Part shown: piece by piece, positions 24,778-34,429 of the stretch
Layout: every line of letters starts with the position of its first letter
Numbering within the stretch: the first letter of the stretch is position 1
Origin: RHKX01 sp963745755
GTDB taxonomy: Bacteria; Actinomycetota; Thermoleophilia; Solirubrobacterales; 70-9
Assembly: GCA_963745755.1 (NCBI GenBank)
Contig: CAVUYP010000001.1
Span: 1,736,001-1,800,000 of the forward strand
Length of the DNA stretch: 64,000 nucleotides
Direction of reading: 5' to 3'
Translations under genes and position numbers: made by a program
Notes under the pieces: model-generated
Seen by the model: the letters and a program-made list of their open reading frames with translations, nothing else
Databases searched by the model: none
Told to the model about the DNA's origin: nothing

Positions 24778-26188
24778 TCAGGCCCCGATCAGGCTCTGGC
24801 CACAGACCCTGATCACGTTGCCGTTCAGCCCGGTCGAGTCGGGGGCGGCGAGCCAGGCGATCGTCTCGGCGACGTCGACCGGCAGCCCACCCTGCGAGAG
24901 CGAGTTCATCCGCCGGCCCGCCTCGCGCGGCCCGATCGGCATCGCCGCGGTCATCTGCGTCTCGATGAACCCCGGAGCCACGGCGTTGATCGTCGCGGCG
25001 CGCTCGGCGACGATCGGCGCCATCGCCTCGACCATCCCGATCACGCCGGCCTTCGAGGTCGCGTAGTTGGTCTGCCCGGCGTTGCCGGCGATCCCGCTCA
25101 TCGAGGAGACGCAGACGATCCGTCCGTCGGGGCGGAGCAGGTCGCGCCTGCCGAGCAGCTCGGCGTTGATCCGCTCCTCGGCCGATCAGGTTGATCTCGA
25201 CGACCTGGCGCCAGCGCTCCGCGTCCATGCCGCCGAGCGTCTTGTCGCGGGTGATGCCGGCGTTGTGGACGACGACGTCGACGCCGCCGTGCTCGCCGGC
25301 GAGCGCGTCGCAGATCGCCGCCGGCGCGTCGGCGGCGGTGATGTCGACGCGCGAGCGCCGAACCGCCGATCGCCCCGACCACGGCCTCGAGGTCGGCCGA
25401 GAGCGCCGGGACGTCGAGGCCGACGACGTGGGCGCCGTCGCGGGCGAGGCGCCGACGCGATCGCGGCGCCGATCCCGCGCGACGCGCCGGTGACCAGCGC
25501 GACCTTGCCGTGCAGGGGCCGCTCGCGGTCGAGCGTCGGCACGTCGCGACCGGCGCCGATCCGCGCCACCTGCCCGGAGACGTACGCCGACCGCGGCGAC
25601 AGGAAGAACCGCAGGCTCGACCCGAGCCGCCGCTCGGCGCCGGTGCCGACCTGGAGGAGCTGGGCGGTGCCGCCGTGGCGGAGCTCCTTGCCGGCCGAGC
25701 GGACGAAGCCCTCGAGGGCGCGCTGCGCGGTCGCGGCGGCCGGATCGTCACAGCCGCCGGGGTCGGAGCCGATCACGATCAGCCGGCCGCTCGGCTCGAG
25801 CCGGCGGATCGCCGGGTGGAAGAAATCCCAGAGCTCGCCAGAGCGCCGAGCTCGCTGCGATGCCGGTCGCGTCGAAGACGAGTGCCTTCCAGCGCTGGTC
25901 TCCGGGGGCCTCGCCGTTCCAGACGCCGGCGTCGATCGAGGCGCTGCCGAGGCGGCCGCGCACCTCGTCGCCGAGCCGGCTGTCGACGGCGGTTCCCGCC
26001 TCTGCGAGGACCGCGGCGACCGCCTCGCCGCAGCGTCCGCCGGCAGCGGCGCCGACCAGTACCCGGCCGTCGATCAGCGGCGCCCCGGGCACGAAACGGT
26101 CGAGCTCGACCGGCCGCGGCAGGCCGAGGTTTCTGGCGACGAAGTCGCCGACCGGGTTGCCGACCAGCCGGGTGTAGGCGTCGGCCAT
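24778..26188 (-). pseudogene. fabG4: FabG4-like 3-oxoacyl thioester reductase, four frame changes
   Basis: The joined frames read as a long two-part SDR of about 468 residues, like M. tuberculosis FabG4 (Rv0242c). A flavodoxin-like N-terminal half (LVFDATGI, then IGSDPGG and RALEGFVRSAGKELR) is followed by a full SDR: TGASRGIGAA, DGAHVVGLDV, NAGITRDK, VSSMSGIAGN, NYATSKAG, and the closing GFIETQMTAAMP and VIRVCGQSLIGA. Frame changes lie near 25,839, 25,450, 25,350 and 25,181. Each is one extra base, and two fall in short GG/CC runs. FabG4 reduces 3-oxoacyl-CoA with NADH. All catalytic residues are kept, so it is probably intact in the organism. Confidence 0.8.
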
Positions 26189-26191
26189 CGC

Positions 26192-27466
26192 TCAGGCCTC
26201 GAGGATCGCGACGACGCCCTGGCCGCCGGCCGCACAGATCGAGATCAGCCCGCGGCCGCCGCCGCGCTCGCGCAGGAGCTTCGCGAGGTTGCCGACGATC
26301 CGGCCGCCGGTCGCGGCGAACGGATGCCCGGCGGCGAGCGAGCCGCCGCGAACGTTCAGCTTGTCGCGGTCGATCGCGCCGAGCGGCGCGTCGAGGCCGA
26401 GCCGCTCGTGGCAGAAGACCGGGTCCTCCCAGGCCGCCAGCGTGCAGAGGACCTGGGCCGCGAACGCCTCGTGGATCTCGTAGAGGTCGAAGTCGCCGAG
26501 CCCGAGGCCGTTGCGCTCGAGCAGGCGGGGGACCGCGTAGGCGGGCGCCATCAGCAGCCCCTCGCGGGCGCCGACGTGGTCGACGGCCGCGGTCTCGGCG
26601 TCGACGAACCGGGCCAGCGGCGTCAGCCCGTGGGCGCGGCCCCAGTCCTCGCTGCCGAGCAGCACCGCGGCGGCGCCGTCGCTGAGCGGAGTCGAGTTGC
26701 CGGCGGTCATCGTCCCGTCCTCGCCGCCGAAGGCGGGCTTGAGCCGGCCGAGCGATTCGACGGTCGAATCGGGGCGCAGGTTCTGGTCGCGCTCGAGGTC
26801 CAGGTAGGGGGTGACGAGGTCGTCCTCGAAGCCGCTCTCGTAGGCGGCGGCGAGATTGCGGTGGCTGGCGGCGGCGAGCTCGTCCTGGGCGAGCCGGGTG
26901 ATCCCCCACTCGCGGGCCATGATCGCGGTGTGCTCGCCCATCGACAGGCCGGTGCGCGGCTCCGAGTTGCGGGGGATCTCGGGAATCAGATGGCCGGGCC
27001 GGACCCTGGCGAGGGCCCGGATCCGGTCGAGGTTCGACCGCGCCGAGTTCGCCGCGAGGAGGATCTCGCGGAGATCCTCGTTGAGCGCGATCGGCGCGTC
27101 GGAGGTCGTATCGACGCCGCAGGCGATGCCGCTCTCGATCTGGCCGAGGGCGATCTTGTTGGCGACGAGGATCGCCGTCTCGAGGCCGGTGCCACAGGCC
27201 TGGCCGACGTCGTAGGCCGGCGTCTCGGGGGCGATCCTGGTGCCGAGCAGCGACTCCCGGGTCAGGTTGAAGTCGCGGCTGTGCTTGAGCACGGCCCCGC
27301 CGGCCACCTCGCCGAGCCGCTCGCCGGCGATCCCGGTCCGGTCGACGAGGCCGTCGAGCGCGACGGTGAGCATGTCCTGGTTGGAGGCGCGCGCGTAGGG
27401 ACCGTTCGAGCGCGCGAACGGGATCCGGTTCGAGCCGAGGATCAGCGGGGTCGCCGGAGCCGCCAT
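26192..27466 (-). CDS. fadA2: Acetyl-CoA acetyltransferase (FadA2-like thiolase)
   Basis: 424 residues, a thiolase. The acyl-accepting Cys lies in GQACGTG, the His in EIHEAFAAQ, GHPFAATGGR gives the second His, and CAAGGQG the final Cys. All four catalytic positions are present. Length and the PLILGSNRIPFARSNG start resemble mycobacterial FadA2. It should cleave 3-oxoacyl-CoA to acetyl-CoA and a shorter acyl-CoA. The stop is three bases before the fabG4-like start, and the upstream FadE gene ends six bases away. Confidence 0.9.
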   Translation of the reverse strand: MAAPATPLILGSNRIPFARSNGPYARASNQDMLTVALDGLVDRTGIAGERLGEVAGGAVLKHSRDFNLTRESLLGTRIAPETPAYDVGQACGTGLETAILVANKIALGQIESGIACGVDTTSDAPIALNEDLREILLAANSARSNLDRIRALARVRPGHLIPEIPRNSEPRTGLSMGEHTAIMAREWGITRLAQDELAAASHRNLAAAYESGFEDDLVTPYLDLERDQNLRPDSTVESLGRLKPAFGGEDGTMTAGNSTPLSDGAAAVLLGSEDWGRAHGLTPLARFVDAETAAVDHVGAREGLLMAPAYAVPRLLERNGLGLGDFDLYEIHEAFAAQVLCTLAAWEDPVFCHERLGLDAPLGAIDRDKLNVRGGSLAAGHPFAATGGRIVGNLAKLLRERGGGRGLISICAAGGQGVVAILEA

Positions 27467-27472
27467 GGCCTT

Positions 27473-28684
27473 CTAGCGGAGCTCCGCCGAGGTCAGGCCG
27501 AGGAGCTGGCGGGCGATGATCAGGAGCTGGATCTGCTGGGTCCCCTCGAAGATGTCGAGGATCTTCGCATCGCGGGCCCACTTCTCGAGGAGCTCGTCCT
27601 CGCCGAGCCCGGCGGCGCCACAGAGCGCCACGCAGCGGAGCGCGACGTCGACGCAGGTGCGCCCCGCCTTCGCCTTCGCGTAGGAGGCGTGCAGCGAGTT
27701 CGGCTTGCTGTTGTCGGCCATCCAGGCCGCCTCCATGGTCAGCAACCGCGCCGCCTCGTAGTCGGCGTCCATCGCCAGCAGCTCCGCGGCGGCGGCGCTC
27801 TGCCGGCCGGCGGGCCGGTCGGGGTCGACCTCGATGCCGGCGTCGGCGAGCAGCTCGGTCGTCCGCTCGAGGCAGGCCCGGGCGAGTCCGACCGCCATCG
27901 CGGCGACCAGCGGCCGGGTGTTGTCGAAGGTGCGCATCGCGCCGCCGAAGCTCTTCTCGGTGTCGATCTCCGGGCTGCCGAGCAGGTTCTCCTTCGCGAC
28001 CCGGCAATCGTCGAGGATGAACGCGGCCGTGTCGGAGGCGCGGATGCCGAGCTTGTGCTCGAGCCGGTCGAGCTTGAGGCCGGGGTTGCTGCGCTCGACG
28101 ACGAACGACTTGATCGCCGCCCGGCCCTGCTCCGGATCGAGGCTCGCCCAGACGACGACGAGGTCGGCGCGCTCGCCGGAGGTGACGTAGATCTTCTCGC
28201 CGTTGAGGACGTACTCGTCGCCGTCGAGGGTCGCGGTGGTCCTGATCGCCGCCGAGTCGGAGCCGGCCTCCGGCTCGGTGATCGCCATCGCCGCCCACTT
28301 CCCCGCGAAGCGCTGCTTCTGATCCTCGTCGGCGACCGCCGCGATCGCCGAGTTGCCGAGTCCCTGCCGCGGCATCGTCAGCAGCAGGCCGACATCGCCC
28401 CAGCACATCTCGATGATCGACAGCACCGAGGCGAGGTTGGAGCCGTTGCGGTTGCCGCCGTCACCGTTCTCGCCGGCGCGGCTGACCCCGGCGGCGCCGG
28501 CGCCGCCGGAGGCGCCGCCGTCGTCGAGCCCGTCGATCATCGCCGCGAGCATGTCGAGCTCCTTCGGGTACTCGTGCTCGGCGAGGTCGTACTTGCGCGA
28601 GATCGGCCGCAGCACCTCGGCGGCGACCATGTGCGCCTGCTCGACGAGCGACTCGAACTTCTTCGGGACCTCGAGGTTGATCAT
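27473..28684 (-). CDS. fadE23: Acyl-CoA dehydrogenase, FadE23-like subunit
   Basis: 403 residues. The sequence closely follows mycobacterial FadE23 from memory of that family: INLEVPKKFESLV at the start, RPISRKYDLAEHEYPKELD, MAITEPEAGSDSAAI, LNGEKIYVTSG, KLGIRASDTA, FDNTRPLVAAMAVGLARA, and the closing KILDIFEGTQQIQ and LLGLTSAEL. A Gly/Asn-rich loop (about 58-85) sits where FadE23 also has an insertion. FadE23 works with FadE24 as a mixed oligomer. Here the two genes overlap by one base (TGATG), which fits subunits of one enzyme. Confidence 0.85.
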   Translation of the reverse strand: MINLEVPKKFESLVEQAHMVAAEVLRPISRKYDLAEHEYPKELDMLAAMIDGLDDGGASGGAGAAGVSRAGENGDGGNRNGSNLASVLSIIEMCWGDVGLLLTMPRQGLGNSAIAAVADEDQKQRFAGKWAAMAITEPEAGSDSAAIRTTATLDGDEYVLNGEKIYVTSGERADLVVVWASLDPEQGRAAIKSFVVERSNPGLKLDRLEHKLGIRASDTAAFILDDCRVAKENLLGSPEIDTEKSFGGAMRTFDNTRPLVAAMAVGLARACLERTTELLADAGIEVDPDRPAGRQSAAAAELLAMDADYEAARLLTMEAAWMADNSKPNSLHASYAKAKAGRTCVDVALRCVALCGAAGLGEDELLEKWARDAKILDIFEGTQQIQLLIIARQLLGLTSAELR

Positions 28685-29995
28685 CAGACGAGCAGCGCCC
28701 CCTCGATCACGCCGGCCGCCCGCAGGTCCCGGTACCAACGCTCGACCGGGTACTCCTTGACGTAGCCGTGACCGCCGAGCAGGCCGACCGCGTCGGAGCC
28801 GACCTTCATGCCCTTGACGGCGGCGAGCTGCCGCGCGACCGCGGCGGGGCGCGCGAGGTCGCGGTCCTGGTCGGCGAGCGCCGCCGCCCGGTAGGTGGCG
28901 AGCCGCATCCCCTCGATCTCGATCGCGAGGTCGGACACGTTGAAGGCGACCGCCTGGCGGTGGCTGATCGGCTCGCCGAACGCCTTGCGGTCGTTGACGT
29001 AGGGGATCAGGAAGTCGAGCGCGCCCTGGGCGCAGCCGACGGTCATCGCCGCCCAGGCGATCCGGCCGAGCCGCACGCACTCGGCGAACTCCGCGGCGCC
29101 GCCGAGCCGCGACGCGGCGCCGACCGCGACGCCGTCGAGCTGTAGGCGGGCCGTTGCCGCGGCCCGCAGGCCGATCGCCGGCTCCGGCCTGGTCGCGAGC
29201 CCGGCCTCGCCGGCCTCGACGATGAACAGCGCCGGGCCGGAGTCCTCGAGCGCGGCGGCGACGACGAACAGCTCCGCGGCGTCCGCCCTCGGCACCAGCG
29301 ACTTGAGGCCGTCGAGGACGTAGCCGTCGCCGCTCGGGCGGGCGGTGGTGGCGAGATCGAAGGGATCGAAGAGGACGCCGGGCTCGTGGACCGCGAGCGC
29401 GGCAGCGGGGACGTCGTCGCCGCTGAACGCCGGCAGATAGGTCGCCTGCTGGTCGGCGTCGCCCCAGAGGCCCAGAGCCGTGCTCACCGCGGCCGGTGCG
29501 AGGATGGCGAGGGCGAGGCCCATGTCACCGCCGGCGAGCGCCTCGGTGATCAGCGCCGAGGTGACCGCTGAGCGCTCCTCGACGGCGCCGCCGAGCTCCT
29601 CGGGGACGCCGAGGACCGCGATCCCGAGCTCGGCGCTCTGCTGCGAGCAGCTCGTCGGGCGGGGTGCAGTCGGCGTCGGCCTGCTGGGCGGCGGGGCGGA
29701 GCCGGGCGGCGGCGAAGTCGCCGAACGCCTCGATCATCATCCGCTGCTCGTCGCTGGGCTCGAGGTCGAAGACGGTCGGGCGCTTGCGACGCGCTCTGCC
29801 GCGCCGGGCGGGCCAGCTTCTGCGCGGCGGCGAAGCGGCGGCCGGCGGCGTTGGCGGCGCGGAAGCCATTGCGGGTGCCGCGATTGACCAGCCGCTCGGT
29901 AAGGCCGCGCAGCCCGACCCGATCGAGCAGGTCGGACCCGGCGAGGCGGTTGAGGGCGCGAAGGCCGCTTGTGTTCCTTGCTCGGTCAGGTTCAT
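28684..29995 (-). pseudogene. fadE24: Acyl-CoA dehydrogenase, FadE24-like subunit, frame changes
   Basis: The C-terminal 280 residues form one clean frame (GGDMGLALAILAPAAVSTAL to AAGVIEGALLV) that matches mycobacterial FadE24. Upstream the frame shifts near 29,640 and 29,795, after which the N-terminal helical domain (VFDLEPSDEQRMMIEAFGDFAAARLRPAAQ) and a basic leader (RLAGSDLLDRVGLRGLTERL) can be read. Each of these two shifts is one extra base. The true start is uncertain: ATG 29995 needs a further frame change, and ATG 30041 is in frame with the leader. It pairs with the FadE23-like gene and heads the beta-oxidation operon. Confidence 0.75.
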
Positions 29996-30145
29996 TTGGC
30001 AGCGCTCGGGAGTTCGACGATAGCGCAGATCGGTGGCACATCAAATCAGTGGCAAGAACTCGGATCGCCGTGATCCGAAGCCGAGGACGCTGCGAATGGG
30101 TGGGGGACGGCGACAACCCTTCACCTACCAAGGAGCTATCTGAAC

Positions 30146-30817
30146 ATGAATCGCAAATCACCATTCGCCCGCATCGGAGCCGTCGTGTTGATGTTCGCCG
30201 CCCTGGCCTTCGTCGTCGCCGCGTGCGGCAGCGACGACAGCACCGGCAGCGACGCCACCTCGGCCGGCGACGTCAAGCCCGTCGCCGAGATCGACAACCT
30301 CACCGGCGTCGATACCCAGGTCACCCTGGACGCCGGCTTCGTCGATGCGCTCACGAAGCTCAAGGTCACCCCGGGGCCGGTCGGCAAGGCCGAGATCACC
30401 AAGGACGGCGTCGCCGTCTTTCCGATCACGGGTGGCAACGTCACCTACTACGACCCGGCCTCCCCGGTCCGGCCCTACGTACAGGGCGTCATCGATCACC
30501 AGGGCAGCGGTCTCAGCCTGACCGCCGGCAAGACCGAGGTCGAGCTGACCGACTTCGTGATCGATCCGGGCACCTCGCAACTGACCGGCACCGTGTCGGT
30601 CAACGGCAAGGAAGCGGCCACCGACACGATCCTGTTCGACCTCGACGGCTCGACCCTCGAGCCGCTGAAGACGAACTCGGACGGCACGGCGACGCTCGCG
30701 GGTACGACCGTGAAGCTCTCCGACGATGCGGCGAGCCTGCTGAACGACACGTTCGGCATCAACGACCTCGCCGGTGGACTGGTGATCGGCATCTCCGCCA
30801 TCACCGTCAAGGGCTAG
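30146..30817 (+). CDS. Secreted lipoprotein, HtaA-like domain suspected
   Basis: 223 residues. The signal sequence ends in VVAAC with C27 as the lipidation site, followed by a Gly/Ser/Asp linker. The mature part (about 45-223) is one beta-rich domain containing VTLDAGFVDALTKL, FPITGGNVTYYD, GLSLTAGKTEVELTDFVID and a closing GLVIGISAITV. This resembles the HtaA-like domains common in Thermoleophilia secreted proteins, some of which bind heme, but no heme ligand is obvious. A clear AAGGAG lies ten bases before the ATG. It stands alone and ends at a strong terminator. Confidence 0.6.
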   Translation: MNRKSPFARIGAVVLMFAALAFVVAACGSDDSTGSDATSAGDVKPVAEIDNLTGVDTQVTLDAGFVDALTKLKVTPGPVGKAEITKDGVAVFPITGGNVTYYDPASPVRPYVQGVIDHQGSGLSLTAGKTEVELTDFVIDPGTSQLTGTVSVNGKEAATDTILFDLDGSTLEPLKTNSDGTATLAGTTVKLSDDAASLLNDTFGINDLAGGLVIGISAITVKG

Positions 30818-30840
30818 CAGCCGGGGAGGGATGCCGACGG

Positions 30841-30870
30841 CGAAGGCCGGGGACGTTTCCCCGGCCTTCG
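30841..30870. terminator. Strong bidirectional terminator hairpin
   Basis: CGAAGGCCGGGGA (30841-30853) pairs perfectly over 13 bases with TCCCCGGCCTTCG (30858-30870) around a 4-base loop. A short T-run (GCTTT) follows on the plus strand. It lies between convergent genes. Confidence 0.85.
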
Positions 30871-30887
30871 GCTTTCGGCGTCCCGGC

Positions 30888-31697
30888 TCAGCTGCGCAGC
30901 GGCCGCAGCAGGGCGAGCTGCCGCGACTGCGCGAGCAGCCTCCCGTTGCGGTCCCAGACCTCGCCCTGCTCGTCGAAGAGCCCGTCGATCGAGGCGTCGG
31001 CCCGGAAGCGGACCAGCGCCAGCGTGTCGGCAGGGTCGGGCTTGGCGCGGAAGTGGATCGTCAGCTCCAGGGTCGGGGCCGGCGCGAAGGTCTTCATGAC
31101 GCTGAACGGCGCCGGCCACCAGGCGTCCGTATAGAGGGCGATCAGCTCGGCGCTCATCTCGCCGTCGCTGCGCGAGCGCAGCCAACCGCCCGTGACCGGC
31201 TCCTCGCCGCCGCTGAACGGCACCCCGCCCCAGACCGGGCGGGTCTCGAGCTGCTCGAAGAGCGGCGGCGCGCCGGGGCCGGAGCCGAGCGCCTCGATCT
31301 CGCCCGGCGCCGGCGCCGCCGGCGGTTCCGGCTCCCAGCTCATCGCCGGCTCGTAGTCGGTGCTGAGCACGCAGAGCGCCAGGGTGACGGTCCGGCCACC
31401 CTGGTTCATCCGCGCCGAGCAGGTGCTCGCCGAGCCGCCGCTGCGCTCAATCGCCACCTCGACCTCGGCCTCGCCCTCGGCCGGCGGATGCAGGTAGTGG
31501 AGGGTCAGCGATCGCGGCAGCCGCGCCGAGTTGTCGACCTCGGCCCTGATCGCCCGCAGGATCAGCGCCGCGATGAAGCCGCCGTTGGGACCCGGAGGGC
31601 CGAACCACGCCGGGGCGATCGAGCCACGGTAGCGGCCGTCGCCGAGCCGATCGACGGCGGTGTCGTCGGCGAAGCTCCTCTCCGGGACGGCTGCCAC
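30888..31697 (-). CDS. Acyl-CoA thioesterase, double-hotdog family
   Basis: 269 residues from GTG 31697. Two hotdog halves are visible: WFGPPGPNGGFIAALILRAIR and LTLHYLHPPAEGEAEVEVAIERSGGSASTCSARMNQGG in the first, then DAWWPAPFSVMKTFAPAPTLELTIHFRAKP and LLAQSRQLALL in the second. This is the pattern of TesB-like/4HBT_3 thioesterases, which hydrolyse acyl-CoAs. The longer frame to ATG 31784 would add 29 mostly Arg-rich residues and is less likely. It may belong to the lipid metabolism of the region. Confidence 0.75.
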   Translation of the reverse strand: MAAVPERSFADDTAVDRLGDGRYRGSIAPAWFGPPGPNGGFIAALILRAIRAEVDNSARLPRSLTLHYLHPPAEGEAEVEVAIERSGGSASTCSARMNQGGRTVTLALCVLSTDYEPAMSWEPEPPAAPAPGEIEALGSGPGAPPLFEQLETRPVWGGVPFSGGEEPVTGGWLRSRSDGEMSAELIALYTDAWWPAPFSVMKTFAPAPTLELTIHFRAKPDPADTLALVRFRADASIDGLFDEQGEVWDRNGRLLAQSRQLALLRPLRS

Positions 31698-31840
31698 GCC
31701 GGCAGTCTCGCAGGAGCCGTCGCGAGCGATGTGTGCGCCCGGCACCCGCGCCGAAGCCCGGCCTCGGCGCCGATCCGGCTGCATCCGCGTAGGATTCCCG
31801 CGTTCGCGTTCCCAATGGACGTTTCCGCCCGGAGGTCGTC

Positions 31841-32723
31841 GTGTCTCAGTCCCGAATGCTCAAGTCCCTGCTGCTGCTCTGCCTGATCGGCGCCGGCATT
31901 CGCGATCGCCGCCTGCGGCGGCTCCGACTCCTCCGACTCGACGGCCGCCGACTCGACGACGACCGCGTCGCTGGCCGATTGCACGCCGGACACGCTCGAC
32001 ACCCTCAAGTCGGGGACGCTGACGATCGGCACCGACAAGCCCGCCTACCCGCCCTACTTCGAGGACAACGATCCGTCGAACGGCAAGGGCTTCGAGAGCG
32101 CCACCGCCTACGCGATCGCCGACCAGCTCGGCTTCGGCAACGATCAGGTCGAGTGGACCGTGGTCCCGTTCAACTCCTCCTACGCGCCCGGGCCGAAGGA
32201 CTTCGACTTCGACATCAACCAGATCTCGATCACTCCGAAGCGCGCCCAGCAGGTCGACTTCTCGCCGCCGTACTACACGGCCGACCAGGCCGTTGTCGCC
32301 CTCAAGGACTCCGACGTCGCCGGGGCGACCTCGCTGACCGACCTCAGCGACGCGAACATCGGCGTCCAGATCGGCACGACCAGCCTCGAAGCGGTCAACG
32401 ACGTCATCGAGCCGAGCAGCGATCCGCAGGTGTTCGACACCTCCAACGACGTCGTCAGCGCCCTCAAGCAGGGCCAGGTCGACGCGGTCGTGGTCGACAC
32501 GCCGACGGCGCTCTACCTGACCGCGGTCCAGGTCCCCGACGCGAAGATCGTCGGTGAGTTCTCCGCTCCCGGCGGCGACGAGTGGGGAGCGCTGCTCGCC
32601 AAGGACTCGCCGCTGACCGCCTGCGTCTCCGCCGCCGTGAACGAGCTGAAGAGCTCCGGCGAGCTGGACAAGATCCAGCAGGAGTGGATCAACAGCGCGG
32701 GCGGCGTGCCGAAGCTGCAGTAA
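31841..32723 (+). pseudogene. Amino-acid ABC transporter substrate-binding lipoprotein, one frame change
   Basis: A good site GGAGG lies five bases before GTG 31841. The signal peptide reads MSQSRMLKSLLLLCLIGAG and the frame then shifts by one extra base at about 31,898, giving FAIAACGGS with a lipidation Cys. The rest is a periplasmic-binding protein of the SBP-3 family: LKSGTLTIGTDKPAYPPYFE, FNSSYAPGPKDFDFDINQISITPKRAQQVDFSPPYY, and IGVQIGTTSLEAV. It should capture a polar amino acid and pass it to the permease and ATPase that follow. About 293 residues once corrected. Confidence 0.8.
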
Positions 32724-32762
32724 GGAACGGAGGCGGCCCGGCCGCCGGTCGGGCGCGAATCG

Positions 32763-33659
32763 ATGGAAGCGGAGCTGGGAGACGGACGTTCCGAGGCGCC
32801 GGTGACGGAAGCCGGCGACCGGCGCGCCGAGCGCGCCGCCGCGAAACGGCGCCGCAACCGTCGCGGCATCGCCGTCGCGGTGATCTCGACGGTCGTCGTG
32901 ATCGGCGGGCTGACGGCGCTGATCTTGACCAGCAGCGGCTGGCCGGCCGTCCGCGAGACGTTCTTCAACGCGACCGTCTTCGAGCAGTCGTTCCCCGACG
33001 TCGCCAAGGGCTTCTGGCTCGACGTGCGGATCTTCATGGTCGTCGAGGTCGCCGTGCTCGCGCTCGGGCTGCTCGTCGCGCTGATCAGGACCTCGAAGGC
33101 TCCGGCGACGTTCCCGCTGCGGCTGCTGGCAGTCGTCTACACGGACGTCTTCCGCGGCATCCCGACGATCCTGCTCGTCTACCTGGTCGGCTTCGGGATC
33201 CCGGCGCTCGCGCAGTCGAAGGTCGGCGACGGCGGCAGCTCGGCGCTCTCCTGGCTGCCGACCGAGCCGGTCGTGCTCGGCGCGATCGCGCTGACCCTCT
33301 CCTACGGCGCCTACGTCTCCGAGGTCTACCGGGCGGGGCTGCGCTCGGTCCATCCCGGCCAGCGCCAGGCGGCCCTTGCCGTCGGCCTGACCGAGCGGCA
33401 GGCGATGCGCCACGTCGTAATCCCACAGGCGATCCGCAACGTCGGCCCGCCGCTGCTCAACGACTTCATCGCGCTGCAGAAGGACGTCGCCCTGATCTCG
33501 ATCATCGGCGTCAGCGGCGAGGCGTTCCGGATCGCCCAGATCCAGGCCGCCTCCGACTTCAACTACACGCCGCTGCTCTGCGCGGCCCTGCTCTACCTGG
33601 CGGTGACGATCCCGCTGGCGCGGCTGCTCGACCGCTGGGACCGGGGGCGGGTGCGATGA
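32763..33659 (+). CDS. Amino-acid ABC transporter permease
   Basis: 298 residues, HisM/GlnP type. A basic cytoplasmic start is followed by about five or six membrane helices. Seen: FRGIPTILLVYLVGFGIP, LTLSYGAYVSEVYRAGLRSVHPGQRQAALAVGLTERQAMRHVVIPQAIRNVGPPLLNDFIALQKDVALISIIG. The latter is the EAA loop that docks on the ATPase. It starts 39 bases after the binding-protein gene and overlaps the ATPase start by four bases (ATGA). Confidence 0.9.
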   Translation: MEAELGDGRSEAPVTEAGDRRAERAAAKRRRNRRGIAVAVISTVVVIGGLTALILTSSGWPAVRETFFNATVFEQSFPDVAKGFWLDVRIFMVVEVAVLALGLLVALIRTSKAPATFPLRLLAVVYTDVFRGIPTILLVYLVGFGIPALAQSKVGDGGSSALSWLPTEPVVLGAIALTLSYGAYVSEVYRAGLRSVHPGQRQAALAVGLTERQAMRHVVIPQAIRNVGPPLLNDFIALQKDVALISIIGVSGEAFRIAQIQAASDFNYTPLLCAALLYLAVTIPLARLLDRWDRGRVR

Positions 33660-34408
33660 GCGGCACGCCGGTGATCGCGATCGAGGGGGTCACGAAGGCG
33701 TTCGGGGATCGCGAGGTCCTCAAGGGGGTCGACCTGGCGATTGACGAGCACGAGGCGGTGGCGGTGATCGGCGCGTCGGGTTCCGGCAAGTCGACGCTGC
33801 TGCGCTGCGTCGACCTGCTGATCGAGATCGACGACGGCGACATCTTCCTCGACGGCGAGGTCGTCACCGACCCCACCGCCAACCCGGTCGCGGTCCGCCG
33901 CAAGCTCGGCTTCGTCTTTCAGGCCTACAACCTGTTCCCGCACCTGAACGTGATCGACAACGTCACCCTCGGCATCACCCGCGCCCACGGGCTCGGCCGC
34001 GAGGAGGCCCGCGAGTCGGCGCGGACGATGCTCGCCCGCTTCGGTCTCGAGGGCCGCGAGCACGAGAGCCCCTCGAACCTCTCCGGCGGCCAGCAGCAGC
34101 GGGTCGCGATCGCCCGCGCGTTCGCGACCCGGCCGCGGGCGATGCTGCTCGACGAGATCACCAGCGCCCTCGACCCGGAGCTCGTCGGCGAGGTCCTCCG
34201 CGCCGTCCGCGACCTCAAGGACGAGGGCGTGACGATGCTGATCGCCACCCACGAGATGGGCTTCGCCCGCGAGGTCGCCGACAAGGTCGGCTTCCTCCAC
34301 GAGGGTCGCCTGGCCGAGGTCGGGCCGCCCGAGCAGGTGCTCGAGCAGCCGAGCGACCCGAACACGCAGCGGTTCCTGCGGCGGCTGCTCGAGGCCGGCC
34401 GCGTCTAG
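33656..34408 (+). CDS. Amino-acid ABC transporter ATPase (GlnQ type)
   Basis: 250 residues. Walker A GASGSGKST, Q-loop FVFQAYNLFPHLNVIDNVTL, signature LSGGQQQR, Walker B AMLLDEITSALDPE and H-loop IATHEMGFAREVAD are the standard polar-amino-acid set. It completes a three-gene import operon. A repeat element (copy C) follows the stop. Confidence 0.92.
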   Translation: MSGTPVIAIEGVTKAFGDREVLKGVDLAIDEHEAVAVIGASGSGKSTLLRCVDLLIEIDDGDIFLDGEVVTDPTANPVAVRRKLGFVFQAYNLFPHLNVIDNVTLGITRAHGLGREEARESARTMLARFGLEGREHESPSNLSGGQQQRVAIARAFATRPRAMLLDEITSALDPELVGEVLRAVRDLKDEGVTMLIATHEMGFAREVADKVGFLHEGRLAEVGPPEQVLEQPSDPNTQRFLRRLLEAGRV

Positions 34409-34429
34409 CCCCCCGCATCGGTCCAGCTC

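Noticed and set aside
25067..28765. Open frame of 1,232 codons on the plus strand
   Set aside because: Antisense to the thiolase, FabG4-like and FadE23-like genes; low-complexity translation typical of very GC-rich DNA.
23912..29995. Recent decay of the whole beta-oxidation operon
   Set aside because: Breaks cluster in fabG4-, htdX- and fadE24-like genes while fadA2- and fadE23-like genes are intact, and every broken gene keeps all its catalytic residues. Sequence error is simpler.
31814..31886. Programmed frameshift in the binding-protein signal peptide
   Set aside because: No slippery heptamer or downstream structure is evident, and the change has the same one-extra-base form as the other breaks.
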